Source: Desulfovibrio sp.
GTDB taxonomy: Bacteria; Desulfobacterota; Desulfovibrionia; Desulfovibrionales; Desulfovibrionaceae
DNA length: 64,000 bases
Reading direction: 5' to 3'
Assembly: GCF_019422935.1 (NCBI RefSeq)
Contig: NZ_JAHZCJ010000003.1
Location: 1-64,000, forward strand
Part shown: positions 52,611-63,779 of the stretch, in pieces
How positions within the stretch are numbered: position 1 is the stretch's first letter
Layout: every line of letters begins with the position of its first letter
Program-made: the position numbers and the translations under genes
The notes under the pieces: generated by a model
Seen by the model: the letters and a program-made list of their open reading frames with translations, nothing else
What the model was told of the DNA's origin: nothing
Database searches by the model: none

Positions 52611-55600
52611 TTACTCAGGTTGAGTGGATTGGCCTGAATCACCAGTCTGGCCAATCTGATCTGCCCGCCATTCCAGCCACTGCACGGCCACTTCAATCAG
52701 GCGGTAGGGATCAATGGGCTTTGCAAGATGGTCGTTCATACCCGCTGCAAGGCTTTTTTCCCTGTCGCCCACCATGCTGTCGGCTGTGAGAGCAATGATC
52801 GGCGTATGGGCATAGCGCGCCTGGGCGCGTAGCAGTTTTGCAGCTTCGATGCCATCCATTTGAGGCATGTGAATATCCATAAATACCATGGCGTAATCTG
52901 TGCCTTCCGCCAGCTGCAACGCTTCAAGACCGGAACTGGCAATATCCACAACAAAGCCTGCGGATTCCAGCAATTCTCTGGCCACCAGCTGATTAACCTC
53001 GTTATCCTCGGCAAGCAGCACCCTGCGGCCCCTGTATTTAGTCGGGATGCGCAACTCCTGGGGCAGGCCGGATGCACCTTCATCAGCTACCCGTTGCCCA
53101 AAAACATCCAGGATGGCGTGTTGCAACAAAGAAGGGCTGACAGGCTTGATGAGAAAATGGCTGATGCCCTCGGCCTGTGCCTCTTCCATGATTTCTTCCC
53201 GCCCATAGGCCGTGACCATGATGACGGTAGGGATATAGGACAGTTCACGGCATCCGCGCAGCAGCCGCACCACCTGAATGCCGTTATTGCCGGGCATCTT
53301 CCAGTCCATCAGCACCAGATCATAGGGGTCGCCGCTTTCAGCGGCGCTCACCAGTTCTTCCAGCGCGGCATCGCCGCAGTCAGCCGTGCCGGACCGCAAA
53401 CCCATATCTTCCAGCTCTTGCCGGAGTATTTCGCGGCTTGAGAAGGAATCGTCCACCACAAGCACCCTGCGCTCGGAAAGGTTTTTCATGGCCGGGACAG
53501 GCTTCCTCTGAGGATTTTCCTGCAAGTCCAGATTGACGGTAAAGTGAAACGTGCTGCCCTTGCCGAGTTCACTCTCTGCGCCTATTTCGCCGCCCATCAT
53601 CTCCACAATCCGCTTGCTGATGGAAAGGCCAAGGCCGGTGCCGCCAAAGCGCCGTGTTGTGGACGAATCCCCCTGGGTAAATTCCTGAAACAGCTTGTCC
53701 AGCTGCTCTTGCCCCATGCCAATGCCTGTGTCTGTAACGGTAAAACGCAGCTGCGCCTTCTGGTCTTTTTGCTCCTCAAGCGCGACGCGCACCACAACCT
53801 CGCCAGCAGGCGTAAACTTGATGGCATTGCCCACAAGATTGACCAGTACCTGCCCCAGCCGCAGCGGATCACCCTTGAAGAACAGGGGGACCTCCCGGTC
53901 GATACGCAACAAAAGCTCTATATTTTTGCCGCCAGACTTGGTTGTATCCAGACTCGAGAGCCCCAGAAGAACTTCTTCCAGGTTAAAGTCCAAATATTCC
54001 ATATCCATGCGACCAGCTTCAATCTTGGAAAAATCCAGAATGTCGTCAATGATCCGCAAAAGGGATTTTGCGGAGCTGTCAATATTTTTCAAATAATTAC
54101 GCTGCGTTGCATTAAGAGGCGTGCGCAGGGTCAAATGGGTAAGCCCCACAACGGCATTCATGGGGGTGCGGATTTCATGGCTCATATTGGCGAGAAATTC
54201 GCTCTTGGCCTTGCTGGCCTGTTCTGCCGCCTGCTGGCTTTCCACAAGGTCGGTAATATCCCGGCAATCTTCAATAATGCCAAGAAGCTCACCATCAGGC
54301 GAAAGAAATGGCGTGGCGACCAGATCGCAAAATACCCATGTTCCGTCTTTTTTTCGCCGCTGCTGACGGATGGCAGCCCTCGGCTCGCCACTGAGAATAC
54401 GCTTGCCCACACAATCAGCGCCGCAGTCTGATCCATTGGGGAATTCGCCGCACCAGTGGCCCACCATTTCTTCACGCGAGTAGCCAAAGCAGTTTACATA
54501 GGTATCGTTGACTTCCTTGACTATCAGGTTGCGATCAATAACCCGCATGGCACTGCCCGCCGCATTGAATATCTGCGACATTTCCATTTGGGCTCGCCGC
54601 AGAGCCTGTTCTGCGGCACGGCGTTCCGTCACGTCTGTTCCCATGTAGACCATGCCGTAAACACTACCGTCCGGCTCAAACAGCGGAACACGCACTACAT
54701 CCAGAACATGCTGTTCGCCAACGGCATCGTACCGGACTTCTTCAGTTTTGTGCACCTTACCGGTTTCTATGACCAGTTTGTCCAAGCGCATTCCCTGTTC
54801 TGCAAGTTCAGGGGAAAGCAGATCGGCTATGTTTTTTCCCACAACGTAGGATTCGGCATAGCCGGTGAATGTTTCAAAATACTTGTTTGCCATGATGTAG
54901 CGGGCTTGCGAATCCTTAAGCATCATGAGGCTTGGCAGGTTATCCACAATGCTGCGCAATTGCTGTTTGCGCTGCCACAAGGCTGAAGCGCTGGCTCTGG
55001 CCGCTTCCAGAGCTTTTTGCCGCTCTGCCGATTCCTGGGCGAGCTTGCGGTTCCAGATCAAAATAACCGCGAGCAGGCTGCCCAGAAACACTGCCGCCAC
55101 CCCGCCGACCTGCAAGACGAGCATCCAGTTCATGGCTCGTTCAATCCGCAGATTAGCCCAGCGCTTCATGATCGCAGCCATCTGCTCATGGGGGATATTG
55201 TCCAGTGTTTTATTCATGATTTCGACAAGCTGCGGCCAGTCTGAACGCACGGCCACCCGGGCGGAATACTGCAACTGCGGCAGCAGGCCCACGCGCAGAT
55301 CGCGCAGGTTTTTGTTCACCACCGCATATTCCACAGAAAGTGCAATGCCCACCATAGCATCAAGCTGCCCCCCCTGCACCGCAGAAAGGCCCTCTATCAA
55401 GCTGGAGACCTCCACGATTTTTGATCGCGGCAACTGGGCGCGCAAATACCCTGCAAGGCCTGCATGATCATGCACGGCCACACTTTTGCCGGCCAGATCA
55501 CCAGGGCTCGTGACCAAACGCTCGGAGTCAAGTGTTGCAACGGCTAGCGGCAGCTGCAAAAAAGGATTGGTAAACAACCAGGGGCCGCCCTCTGGCGGCG

Positions 55601-56651
55601 TGCCTTCCAGAAAAGGCTCCACATCCGCACGGCGGGGGCCTGTGGTTTCCTTCAGCACATCGGAAGAAACAGGCTGTATGGCAACATTAAGATAACGCCC
55701 CACAACCTGCATGAGGTTCATGCCAATACCGTTGTATGTGCCCTCGCTATCCATAAATTCAATGGGATGCCAATTATCTTCCAGGGCTACACGCAGGGTC
55801 TGATGGCTTGCCAGCCATTCCCTCTCCGCTGGGGTGAGCAGCAGAGAGCGAGGCATGTCGCCCCAAACGCGGTGCGCGGGGTTACGGACCCACCGTTCTT
55901 CCAATGCCACCATTTCGGCGCGGGATATGCGCGAAAGCCCTTCGTCCATCAAATGGGCAAGATCATCCCTGTTGCGCAGCACGGCCGGATGAAGATTGCG
56001 TGTAAAAAGGGGCATGGCCTGGGGCATAAAAAAGCTGTTGAGTCCCAATCGGTCAATGGTGCCATAGGCTGAAGGGAAGTTGCTCGCAATGCCGTCTGCC
56101 AGACCGTTGGCCACAGACATGAACATTTCTGCCCCGTTGCGCACCACCAACAAATGAACCTTGGGGAAGTGCTCCCGCATGTAGTCTTCCTGCAACGAGC
56201 CTTCAAGCACGACAATGGTTGCATCCCCCAACTGGCTTGGGTCTGTAATCCTTTGCCCGGCAGAGGTTGAAAGCAGCAGCCCCCCCATGCCGGGAGAAAT
56301 GGCCGGGCCAAACTTTGCCCAGCGGGCTCTTTCGGGAGTGATATACATGCTGAAGTGGATGTCGGCCCGACCCGAACGGAGGGCATCAAGTGAATCCTGC
56401 CAGTCACCCATAATGAATTTCACGGGCCTGCCGACTTTTTCGCCCCACAGACGCCACAGATCAATCATCAGGCCGACTGGTTCTCCTGTTTTTGAAACAA
56501 AAGACAGCGGCTCGTTATCCTTCATGCAGACAATGGTGATGGGGTCAGCGCTGGCTGCCATGGAAGAATCCGAAGCGCCCAGTGCCAGATTCGCAGAGGC
56601 AAAAACCAGCAGAATCAGGCAGCATAATGCGGTGTGGGAAAATTTGACCAT
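52611..56651 (-). CDS. BvgS/EvgS-like hybrid sensor histidine kinase with two periplasmic binding domains
   Basis: A 1346-residue inner-membrane kinase. It has a signal peptide (1-26), two solute-binding-type sensor domains (about 30-275 and 285-505), a membrane helix (about 512-532), two PAS regions (about 560-690 and 690-805), a HisKA domain with H825 in [12 protein letters not shown], an HATPase domain, and two receiver domains with acceptor aspartates D1116 (LMDWKMPG) and D1259 (FMDIHMP). There is no C-terminal HPt domain, unlike BvgS, so a separate HPt protein would be needed. No response regulator lies nearby. Ligands are unknown but the fold suits polar small molecules. Confidence 0.9.
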   Translation of the reverse strand: MVKFSHTALCCLILLVFASANLALGASDSSMAASADPITIVCMKDNEPLSFVSKTGEPVGLMIDLWRLWGEKVGRPVKFIMGDWQDSLDALRSGRADIHFSMYITPERARWAKFGPAISPGMGGLLLSTSAGQRITDPSQLGDATIVVLEGSLQEDYMREHFPKVHLLVVRNGAEMFMSVANGLADGIASNFPSAYGTIDRLGLNSFFMPQAMPLFTRNLHPAVLRNRDDLAHLMDEGLSRISRAEMVALEERWVRNPAHRVWGDMPRSLLLTPAEREWLASHQTLRVALEDNWHPIEFMDSEGTYNGIGMNLMQVVGRYLNVAIQPVSSDVLKETTGPRRADVEPFLEGTPPEGGPWLFTNPFLQLPLAVATLDSERLVTSPGDLAGKSVAVHDHAGLAGYLRAQLPRSKIVEVSSLIEGLSAVQGGQLDAMVGIALSVEYAVVNKNLRDLRVGLLPQLQYSARVAVRSDWPQLVEIMNKTLDNIPHEQMAAIMKRWANLRIERAMNWMLVLQVGGVAAVFLGSLLAVILIWNRKLAQESAERQKALEAARASASALWQRKQQLRSIVDNLPSLMMLKDSQARYIMANKYFETFTGYAESYVVGKNIADLLSPELAEQGMRLDKLVIETGKVHKTEEVRYDAVGEQHVLDVVRVPLFEPDGSVYGMVYMGTDVTERRAAEQALRRAQMEMSQIFNAAGSAMRVIDRNLIVKEVNDTYVNCFGYSREEMVGHWCGEFPNGSDCGADCVGKRILSGEPRAAIRQQRRKKDGTWVFCDLVATPFLSPDGELLGIIEDCRDITDLVESQQAAEQASKAKSEFLANMSHEIRTPMNAVVGLTHLTLRTPLNATQRNYLKNIDSSAKSLLRIIDDILDFSKIEAGRMDMEYLDFNLEEVLLGLSSLDTTKSGGKNIELLLRIDREVPLFFKGDPLRLGQVLVNLVGNAIKFTPAGEVVVRVALEEQKDQKAQLRFTVTDTGIGMGQEQLDKLFQEFTQGDSSTTRRFGGTGLGLSISKRIVEMMGGEIGAESELGKGSTFHFTVNLDLQENPQRKPVPAMKNLSERRVLVVDDSFSSREILRQELEDMGLRSGTADCGDAALEELVSAAESGDPYDLVLMDWKMPGNNGIQVVRLLRGCRELSYIPTVIMVTAYGREEIMEEAQAEGISHFLIKPVSPSLLQHAILDVFGQRVADEGASGLPQELRIPTKYRGRRVLLAEDNEVNQLVARELLESAGFVVDIASSGLEALQLAEGTDYAMVFMDIHMPQMDGIEAAKLLRAQARYAHTPIIALTADSMVGDREKSLAAGMNDHLAKPIDPYRLIEVAVQWLEWRADQIGQTGDSGQSTQPE

Positions 56652-56946
56652 GGCTACCTCGCTGGTTCTCTTGCAGGAGTTATACGTAATTTCTTATAGC
56701 AGTAGCAGCTGTATTGCAATATTCTCCCCTTCCCATTGCCCCGAGCCAAAAAGCTTCCTGCAAAAAGGGGGCTGCAGGGACAAAGATGGGCGCAACCGCA
56801 TATGTGTGCCCTGCCCTGATCAGCCCCCTAACCGCGCTTTGACGCGTCTGGCCCGACAGGGGTATGATTGGCCTGTGCGATTGCGCAAACGCTGGCTCTC
56901 CGCCCTGCTCCGCAAGGAGCCCACATGCTGGATCAACGAGGTTTGT

Positions 56947-57930
56947 ATGTATATTATCACTGGTGGCGCAGGCTTTATCGGCAGCGCCATGCTTTGGCGG
57001 CTGAACCAGGCAGGCATAACCGACATACTTGTGGTGGATAACCTCGGTTCAACGGAAAAGTGGAAGAATCTCGTTAACCGGCGATACGCCCGCTATGTAC
57101 ACAGGTCTGAATTTCTTGAAATGCTGCGCGGCAACACGCTGGCCGGCAAGGTGGAAGCAATCGTGCACATGGGGGCTTGTTCTTCAACCACAGAAAAAGA
57201 CGCAGACTTTTTGATGGCCAACAACACGGGCTATACTGTGGAACTGTGCAGATTTGCCCTGGAACACGGAGCGCGCTTTATCAATGCCGGGTCAGCCGCC
57301 ACTTACGGGGATGGCTCACAGGGTTTTTCTGACAAGCCGGAAACGACCCGCCGCCTTAAGCCCCTGAACATGTATGGCTACTCCAAGCAGCTTTTCGATT
57401 TGTGGCTGCTGGATAACAAACTTACAGAGAGCGTGGTCAGCCTCAAGTTTTTCAACGTCTACGGCCCCAATGAATACCACAAGGGCGACATGCGCAGCGT
57501 GGCCTGCAAGGCCTTTCATGAAATCAGCGCAACAGGGCGTTTGCGGCTTTTCAGATCAAACACGCCGGATTTTGCCGACGGCGGCCAGATGCGCGATTTT
57601 GTCTACGTGAAGGATTGCGTGGAGTTGATGTTCTGGCTGCTTGAAAACCCGACAGCCAATGGCATTCTCAATGTGGGCACGGGCAAGGCACGGAGCTGGA
57701 ACGACATGGCCTTTGCCATATTTGCCGCATTGGGCAAAGAGCCTCACATTGAATATATGGACATGCCAGAAGCCTTGCGCGGAAAATACCAGAACTTCAC
57801 CCAGGCTGATATGAGCTGGATGCAGGGGAAAAACTGCCCTGTGCGCTTTGCATCACTGGAACAGGGCATTGCGGATTATGTGGGCAACTATCTGGCCCAA
57901 AGCGATCCCTATCTTGAAATGTGGGGCTGA
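56947..57930 (+). CDS. hldD: ADP-L-glycero-D-manno-heptose 6-epimerase HldD
   Basis: A 327-residue NADP-dependent epimerase that makes the heptose donor for LPS inner core. It starts MYIITGGAGFIGSAML; the catalytic YGYSK is near residue 140 and KFFNVYGPNEYHKG is family-typical. The ATG at 56947 follows GAGG; the very long upstream frame overlaps the kinase antisense. It implies a heptose-containing LPS and so a Gram-negative cell. Confidence 0.93.
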   Translation: MYIITGGAGFIGSAMLWRLNQAGITDILVVDNLGSTEKWKNLVNRRYARYVHRSEFLEMLRGNTLAGKVEAIVHMGACSSTTEKDADFLMANNTGYTVELCRFALEHGARFINAGSAATYGDGSQGFSDKPETTRRLKPLNMYGYSKQLFDLWLLDNKLTESVVSLKFFNVYGPNEYHKGDMRSVACKAFHEISATGRLRLFRSNTPDFADGGQMRDFVYVKDCVELMFWLLENPTANGILNVGTGKARSWNDMAFAIFAALGKEPHIEYMDMPEALRGKYQNFTQADMSWMQGKNCPVRFASLEQGIADYVGNYLAQSDPYLEMWG

Positions 57931-58000
57931 TTAAACACAGCCGGACACGCGCCCAAGGGGGTAAAACGCTGACGGGGTAGGACTCGCAGCTGCAAACAAT

Positions 58001-58546
58001 TCAGCGGTCAGCGGTCTGCATGGCCTCAGCCCACAGCGGAGCAGCTTGATCCTTGGCGGAAAGCAGCGGTTCGTCCACGGGCCAAACAATACCCAGAGTC
58101 GGGTCGTTCCAGCGGATGGCCGCTTCGTCCTCGGGGCAGTAGTAATCTGTGCACTTGTAGTGGAAATGGGCGATTTCGCTTGTCACCAGAAAGCCGTGCG
58201 CAAGGCCGGGCTGTACCCACATCTGCCACTGGTTCTGCTGAGAAAGTTCTACACCGAACCACTTGCCAAACGTGGGGGAATTTCGCCGAATATCCACTGC
58301 CACATCAAAAACACTCCCCAGCGAAACATAGACCAGTTTCCCCTGAGGGCGCGTTTTCTGATAGTGCAGGCCGCGCAGAGTGCCGCGGGCGGACATGGAA
58401 TGGTTATCCTGCACAAAAGGCAGATCAATACCTGCCGATTCGTAGCGCTGCTGCTGCCAGGTTTCCACAAAATAGCCGCGCTGGTCACCCCATATCTTGG
58501 GTTTGATCAGCAGAACCCCGGCAATAGGCGTCTGAACTACTTCCAC
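58001..58546 (-). CDS. rfbC: dTDP-4-dehydrorhamnose 3,5-epimerase RfbC
   Basis: A 181-residue cupin-type epimerase. [17 protein letters not shown] (here [12 protein letters not shown]), [20 protein letters not shown] and the histidine-bearing core are typical. The GTG start at 58546 lies inside the last codons of rfbA (10-base overlap). It is the third gene in the rfb block and the third step of dTDP-rhamnose synthesis. Confidence 0.92.
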   Translation of the reverse strand: MEVVQTPIAGVLLIKPKIWGDQRGYFVETWQQQRYESAGIDLPFVQDNHSMSARGTLRGLHYQKTRPQGKLVYVSLGSVFDVAVDIRRNSPTFGKWFGVELSQQNQWQMWVQPGLAHGFLVTSEIAHFHYKCTDYYCPEDEAAIRWNDPTLGIVWPVDEPLLSAKDQAAPLWAEAMQTADR

Positions 58547-59430
58547 AACCCAATCCCCGCATCCACAAGTTCAAGAAGATATTGCCCGTACCCAGTCTTG
58601 GACATTGGCTTTGCCAGTGCGCGCACGGCGTCCGCATCAATGTAGCCGTTGCGCCAGGCTATTTCCTCCAGGCAGGCCACCTTGAGCCCCTGACGTTTTT
58701 CTACAGCCTGCACAAACGCTCCGGCATCCATGAGGGAATCATGCGTGCCGGTATCAAGCCAGGCAATGCCCCGCCCCATAAGCTCCACATGCAGATCGCC
58801 CTGTTGCAGATAGGCGTTGTTCACATCCGTGATTTCCAGTTCACCCCGGGCCGAGGGACGCACGGCGCGGGCGATATCCAGCACTTTTTGGTCATAAAAA
58901 TACAGGCCTGTGACTGCAAAGTTGGACTTGGGGCGAGATGGTTTTTCTTCAATGCTGACCACATGCCGCTGATCGTCAAATTCCACAACGCCGTAACGCT
59001 CAGGGTCGCGCACATGGTAGCCAAAAATAGTCGCTCCGGATTCGCGGGCCATGGCCGCGTGTGTCAGTGACGGCAAACCATGGCCGAAGAAAACATTATC
59101 TCCCAAAATCAGGCAGGTGTTGTGCCCCGCAATGTGGTCTTCCGCCAACAAAAAAGCCTGGGCCAGCCCCTCGGGACGCGGCTGCACTCTGTAGCTGAAA
59201 TTACAGCCCAGTTGCGAGCCGTCGTGCAGCAAAGCCTTGTAAAGGGGCAGGTGCTCAGGGGTGGAAATAAGGCAGATATCCCGAATGCCCGCCATCATCA
59301 GAATAGACAACGGGTAGTAAATCATGGGTTTGTCATAGATGGGCATGAGCTGTTTGCTCACGCTCAGAGTCAATGGGTGCAGGCGCGAACCAGAGCCTCC
59401 CGCAAGAACAATACCTTTCCAGCCACTCAT
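58537..59430 (-). CDS. rfbA: Glucose-1-phosphate thymidylyltransferase RfbA
   Basis: A 297-residue nucleotidyltransferase that makes dTDP-glucose. The signature [16 protein letters not shown] is at the N-terminus, followed by [18 protein letters not shown] and [10 protein letters not shown]. The ATG at 59430 is chosen because the family sequence begins there. It sits 14 bases downstream of rfbB and overlaps rfbC. Confidence 0.94.
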   Translation of the reverse strand: MSGWKGIVLAGGSGSRLHPLTLSVSKQLMPIYDKPMIYYPLSILMMAGIRDICLISTPEHLPLYKALLHDGSQLGCNFSYRVQPRPEGLAQAFLLAEDHIAGHNTCLILGDNVFFGHGLPSLTHAAMARESGATIFGYHVRDPERYGVVEFDDQRHVVSIEEKPSRPKSNFAVTGLYFYDQKVLDIARAVRPSARGELEITDVNNAYLQQGDLHVELMGRGIAWLDTGTHDSLMDAGAFVQAVEKRQGLKVACLEEIAWRNGYIDADAVRALAKPMSKTGYGQYLLELVDAGIGLWK

Positions 59431-59444
59431 GCCGCCCTCTTCTT

Positions 59445-60524
59445 TCAGTTGGCCCCACCGCAAGCGCGGCGGGCGTAGTTGGCTGCAATCCATTCCCTGT
59501 AAGCGCCGCTGCGGACATTTTCAACCCACGCGGTATTTTCAAGATACCAGCGAACGGTTTCACGCAGGCCGGAATCAAACTTGTGGGTTGGCTTCCAGCC
59601 AAGTTCCTCTTCTATTCGGCTGCAGTCTATGGCGTACCGAAAATCATGACCGGGCCTGTCGGCCACATATGAAATTTGATCGGCATAAGGCCCGCGAGCC
59701 GAAGGAACCAACTGGTCAAGGATGGCGCACACGGCCTGCACAACTTCAAGGTTGGTCTTTTCCGCATGCCCGCCGATGTTGTAACAGCGCCCCACCCTGC
59801 CTGCTTCAAGCACGCGGGCTATGGCAGCGCAATGGTCTTCTACATGCAGCCAGTCACGGATATTTGCCCCCTTGCCGTAGACAGGTAAAGGCTTGCCGTC
59901 AAGGGCATTGCAGATCATCAGGGGAATAAGTTTTTCAGGGAACTGGCGCGGCCCGTAATTGTTGGAACAATTGGTAAGGAGCACCGGGAGGCCGTAGGTT
60001 TCGTGAAAGGCACGCGCCATGTGGTCGCTGGCGGCCTTGGAGGCGGAATATGGGCTGTTGGGGCTGTAAGGGGTCGCTTCTGTAAAAGCAGGATCGCCCG
60101 GTTGCAACGCGCCATAGACCTCATCGGTGGACACGTGCAGAAAGCGAAAGACTGAAGCGCGTTCCGCAGGCAGTGCGCGCCACCACTGGGCAGCCACCCT
60201 CAGCAGAGTGGACGTACCCAGTACATTGGTACGCACAAAAGCATCGGGGGCAACAATGGAACGGTCAACGTGGCTTTCCGCAGCAAAATTCACGACGGCA
60301 TTGGGCTGGAAGGTTTCCAGCAGCCAGGCAACCAGCTCGGCATTGCCGATGTCGCCGCGCACAAAGACGTAATCCGGATCGTTTATCAACTCAGCCAGAT
60401 TGGCAGGATTTCCGGCGTAGGTCAGTTTGTCGAGGTTGATCACGCGCACACCCTGCCGCCGGGCCTGAAGAACGTAGCAGGACCCGATAAAGCCCGAACC
60501 ACCGGTAACCAGCTGACAGGGCAT
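59445..60524 (-). CDS. rfbB: dTDP-glucose 4,6-dehydratase RfbB
   Basis: A 359-residue SDR-type dehydratase. GGSGFIGS near the N-terminus binds [12 protein letters not shown] and [11 protein letters not shown] carry catalytic residues. The ATG at 60524 (MPCQLVTGG) fits the family. The gene lies 13 bases downstream of the dehydrogenase and begins the rfb block. Confidence 0.94.
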   Translation of the reverse strand: MPCQLVTGGSGFIGSCYVLQARRQGVRVINLDKLTYAGNPANLAELINDPDYVFVRGDIGNAELVAWLLETFQPNAVVNFAAESHVDRSIVAPDAFVRTNVLGTSTLLRVAAQWWRALPAERASVFRFLHVSTDEVYGALQPGDPAFTEATPYSPNSPYSASKAASDHMARAFHETYGLPVLLTNCSNNYGPRQFPEKLIPLMICNALDGKPLPVYGKGANIRDWLHVEDHCAAIARVLEAGRVGRCYNIGGHAEKTNLEVVQAVCAILDQLVPSARGPYADQISYVADRPGHDFRYAIDCSRIEEELGWKPTHKFDSGLRETVRWYLENTAWVENVRSGAYREWIAANYARRACGGAN

Positions 60525-60537
60525 GCGCTCGCTCAAA

Positions 60538-61848
60538 TTACAGCCTCCAGAGATCAAACCCGGCATCAAGCATTTCCTGCTTGTTCCAGAAGCCCTTGAT
60601 ATCCATAAGCGTAATTGCGTCGCCCGCAAACATGGCGCGGATGGCCGCATGATCAAGCTGGCGGAAACTCTCGTGCGATACAGCCAGGATAAGAACATCC
60701 AGATTTTTGAGATCGTTCAGGGGCAGCAGCGTCTGCCCGTATTCATGATAGGCTTCCGCAGCATCGGCTTCGGGATCATGCACCAGAGCCGTGATGCCGT
60801 ATTCCTTCAGCTCCGCTATGATGTCCACCACGCGGGTATTGCGGATGTCAGGCACATTTTCCTTGAACGTAAAGCCCAGCAGGCCCACGCGCGCGCCTTT
60901 GACGTGTTTGTCAGCATTGATGAGGCGTTTGACGCAGATTTCAGCTACATACTTGCCCATGCCGTCGTTGATGCGGCGGCCCGCAAGGATAACCTCGGGG
61001 TGGCAGCCGATTTCTTCGGCCTTGTAGGTCAGGTAATAGGGATCCACGCCAATGCAGTGCCCGCCCACAAGACCCGGACGGAACGGCAGGAAGTTCCACT
61101 TGCTGCCGGCGGCTTCAAGCACCTCCAGCGTATCAATGCCCATGCGGTTGAAAATAAGGGCCAGCTCGTTCATCAGGGCGATGTTGATATCGCGCTGCGT
61201 GTTTTCAATAACCTTGGCGGCCTCGGCCACCTTGATGCACGAGGCCCTGTGGATGCCCGCCGTCACCACCGCGCCATAGACCTTAACCAGCAGGTCTGCT
61301 GTGGGGGCGTCAGAGCCGGAAACAACCTTGCGGATGGTTTCAAGCCGGTGAACCTTGTCGCCGGGATTGATGCGTTCGGGTGAATACCCCACGGTAAAAT
61401 CCGACGGAAAGCGCATGCCGGATTCTTTTTCCAGCAGGGGGATGCATTCGTCCTCAGTAACGCCAGGGTACACAGTAGACTCATAGCACACCACGCAGCC
61501 CTTGGGCATATGGCGGCCAACCGTGCGACTTGCGCCCACCACAGGCGTAAGATCGGGCTGTCGGTGGCTGTCTACCGGGGTAGGCACAGCCACGATGATC
61601 ACGCCCGCCCTGGCAAGCTCGGTTGCATCGCTGGTAAAACGGGCCGTGCTGGCGGCAAGGGAAGCATCGTCAACCTCATTGGTGGCATCATGCCCCTTGT
61701 TGAGAGCATCTACCCGCGCCACGTTGATATCAAAACCAATGACATCAAAGTGATGGGAAAGGGCAACAGCCAGAGGCAAGCCCACATAACCCAGACCAAC
61801 CACAGCCACGGAAGATTTCTTTGCCAACAGGTCTTCAAATGAAACCAT
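60538..61848 (-). CDS. UDP-sugar 6-dehydrogenase, TviB/WbpO-like
   Basis: A 436-residue NAD-dependent UDP-sugar dehydrogenase (UDP-GlcNAc/GalNAc type) that produces a uronic acid nucleotide. The N-terminal VAVVGLGYVGLPLAVAL binds NAD; the catalytic cysteine is in GGHCIGVDPYYL; and KVIENTQRDINIALMNELA is typical. GAGG precedes the ATG. The exact sugar is not determined. It begins a four-gene unit with rfbB, rfbA and rfbC. Confidence 0.88.
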   Translation of the reverse strand: MVSFEDLLAKKSSVAVVGLGYVGLPLAVALSHHFDVIGFDINVARVDALNKGHDATNEVDDASLAASTARFTSDATELARAGVIIVAVPTPVDSHRQPDLTPVVGASRTVGRHMPKGCVVCYESTVYPGVTEDECIPLLEKESGMRFPSDFTVGYSPERINPGDKVHRLETIRKVVSGSDAPTADLLVKVYGAVVTAGIHRASCIKVAEAAKVIENTQRDINIALMNELALIFNRMGIDTLEVLEAAGSKWNFLPFRPGLVGGHCIGVDPYYLTYKAEEIGCHPEVILAGRRINDGMGKYVAEICVKRLINADKHVKGARVGLLGFTFKENVPDIRNTRVVDIIAELKEYGITALVHDPEADAAEAYHEYGQTLLPLNDLKNLDVLILAVSHESFRQLDHAAIRAMFAGDAITLMDIKGFWNKQEMLDAGFDLWRL

Positions 61849-62519
61849 CTGATTGTCCTCAATACTACTGGATTCCTTTTATACGGAACCACAGACGCAA
61901 TCTTGTGTGAAGTAAAAAAGTCCGCATCGCAGCGTTGGCCAAAGTGTCGTCTAAATGACAAAATTGACACAACCCTACAGGTTCAACGGGCATACGACTC
62001 ATTGGAAATCCACGCAAAAATCACTACTTTTTGTACAACACATTGAAAAAGTTCTCTTTCAATGATCTGCCCTCGCAGAACATTAAACATTCTACTTGTT
62101 GATGGCTCTCAAAAATTCCACCAAGCACAGCAAAACAATTCCATCCAAGGACATTGCGCAGGGCTTTACAGCAGCGCACTCAATAAAAGATACACCGCTC
62201 GCAAAAGATTGAAAAGGGGGAAATAGACGGGCACCGGACCAAGGGGGCAAGACCCCTCGGAGGGCTGCAGCCGCCAGTTCCTTTACTTCGCAGATCGATG
62301 CAAGCTGGCTACCCTCGGTTCATAACAGTTGCACAGCTTTACCTTGGCACAAGTCAAGGAGTACACCATAGTCCCTACCATGCACCATAACACAATGAGG
62401 CACCAGAAACAGCTGTCATAGCGTATTAAGCATCACTGAAAACTATTGTTACCGCTACGACATAAGTCGGGTTGGCACAATTTAGTAGATTTTTGACGCT
62501 GACTACGCACAGACCTGCT
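61849..62519. other. 670-bp gene-free, AT-richer region inside the polysaccharide block
   Basis: No gene is seen; only short frames occur. A perfect inverted repeat CATTGAAA-N8-TTTCAATG lies at 62041-62064. The region is less GC-rich than its flanks. The promoter for the minus-strand dehydrogenase-rfb unit should lie in its left end, but I could not fix boxes. Confidence 0.5.
62041..62064. promoter_or_regulatory. Perfect inverted repeat, candidate operator
   Basis: CATTGAAA, eight bases, TTTCAATG. It lies about 190 bases upstream of the minus-strand nucleotide-sugar dehydrogenase and may be a regulator site or the stem of a transcript. Confidence 0.35.
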
Positions 62520-63779
62520 TTATTGAAAATGCTGAGAATCTGCGGTCAACGTCAGATACAGGTCGTGATAACGCCTTGCGATGTCTGGCAAGGCATATTC
62601 GTCAACCGCTTTTTGCCGGGCCGCGCAGGACAACCGTTGTTTCTGATCTACAGAACCCAGCAGTATTTTGGCAATGCCTTCCGCCAGGGCTTTCACATCA
62701 TAACATGGCGCCAGCACTCCATTTTCTTCGTCATCAACCATATCAGGAATGCCGCCAGTACGGAATGCTGCCACAGGGGTGCCGCAGGCAAGCGACTCCA
62801 TGATAGTGTTAGGCAAATTTTCTTCACGAGACGGACAAATAAAAATATCCGCAGCAGAGTAAGCAAGCGCCAGCGATACGTCATCATGCAGACGGCCGAG
62901 TTCTATGGCGGGAAGCGGCGTTTCCAAGGCAGCAACGCTTCCACCAAAAACAGCGCACTGTACATGCCCGCGTAAGGGCATCGGCAACTCACGCAAGGCA
63001 TCGCACAGCAGATCAAACCCTTTGTTGGGATCACAGCCAGGCGCCACTGCTCCAAAAACCAGCAACGGCACATTTTGCGGCAACTGCAAAAGATGGCGAG
63101 CAACACGCTTATCGATCGGTCGAAAACGTTCAGTATCAACGCCATTAGGAATACGTACGATCGGGTAATTCTGAATTAAAGGGCTAGTCTTTGCCAGCAT
63201 CTCCAGGTGCCGACTGGGCGCAACAATGGTCATACGTACTTTTTTATATGCAGCCGCCCGCAATAAGTACCCCACCGAACTCATGTCAAAACCTGCCCGA
63301 CTGCCCAGTTCAGGACACCGCCCGCAGCCCTGCCGATAGGACTCGCAGCCTTTAAGAATATGGCAGCCGCCTGTCAGTGCCCAGGTATCATGCAACGTCC
63401 ACACTATAGGGGCGGTCAGCCTCGCCAACGAATGCAGCGGAACGAAGCTGTCAGCGATCCAATGCAGGTGCACCACATCTGGGCGCAACGCCATGATGTC
63501 CTTATGAATTCCGGATGGTCTCCAGGAAGGAGAAAAAAGGACCTTCCGATCACGCTTGGGGTAAAGCAAGAGGGGCAGCCGCTCGCCCTGTCTAAAGAAG
63601 GGTTGGATTGTGCGTCGCAGTCGGCTGGTAACCGCAAGGCAACCGGGAATATCGCCACTCTGTTGCATGACGGCAAAAACGCTATCATCGCCCATCTGGC
63701 GCAGGCCTAGATGAAGTCGTCGAGCGGCAATGGCAGCGCCGCCGCCGCAGTCAAGAGTATTACAAAGAACTGGCCGCAC
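62520..63779 (-). CDS. GT4-type glycosyltransferase, WcaC-like
   Basis: A 419-residue glycosyltransferase of GT-B fold. The N-terminal domain begins LDCGGGAAIAARRLHLGL and includes HLHWIADS, TLHDTWALTGGCH and two Cys pairs (GCGRCPELG). The C-terminal donor site is SREENLPNTIMESLACGTPV, with the EX7E pattern. The GTG at 63779 is chosen because it overlaps the stop of the upstream gene (TAGTG) and has GAGAGG nine bases before; the frame is open to 63839 but encodes no family sequence there. The acceptor is unknown. Confidence 0.85.
   Translation of the reverse strand: MRPVLCNTLDCGGGAAIAARRLHLGLRQMGDDSVFAVMQQSGDIPGCLAVTSRLRRTIQPFFRQGERLPLLLYPKRDRKVLFSPSWRPSGIHKDIMALRPDVVHLHWIADSFVPLHSLARLTAPIVWTLHDTWALTGGCHILKGCESYRQGCGRCPELGSRAGFDMSSVGYLLRAAAYKKVRMTIVAPSRHLEMLAKTSPLIQNYPIVRIPNGVDTERFRPIDKRVARHLLQLPQNVPLLVFGAVAPGCDPNKGFDLLCDALRELPMPLRGHVQCAVFGGSVAALETPLPAIELGRLHDDVSLALAYSAADIFICPSREENLPNTIMESLACGTPVAAFRTGGIPDMVDDEENGVLAPCYDVKALAEGIAKILLGSVDQKQRLSCAARQKAVDEYALPDIARRYHDLYLTLTADSQHFQ

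Noticed and set aside
56215..57930. 571-codon extension of hldD
   Set aside because: The first 244 codons are antisense to the hybrid kinase or intergenic. MYIITGGAGFIGS at 56947 is the true N-terminus.
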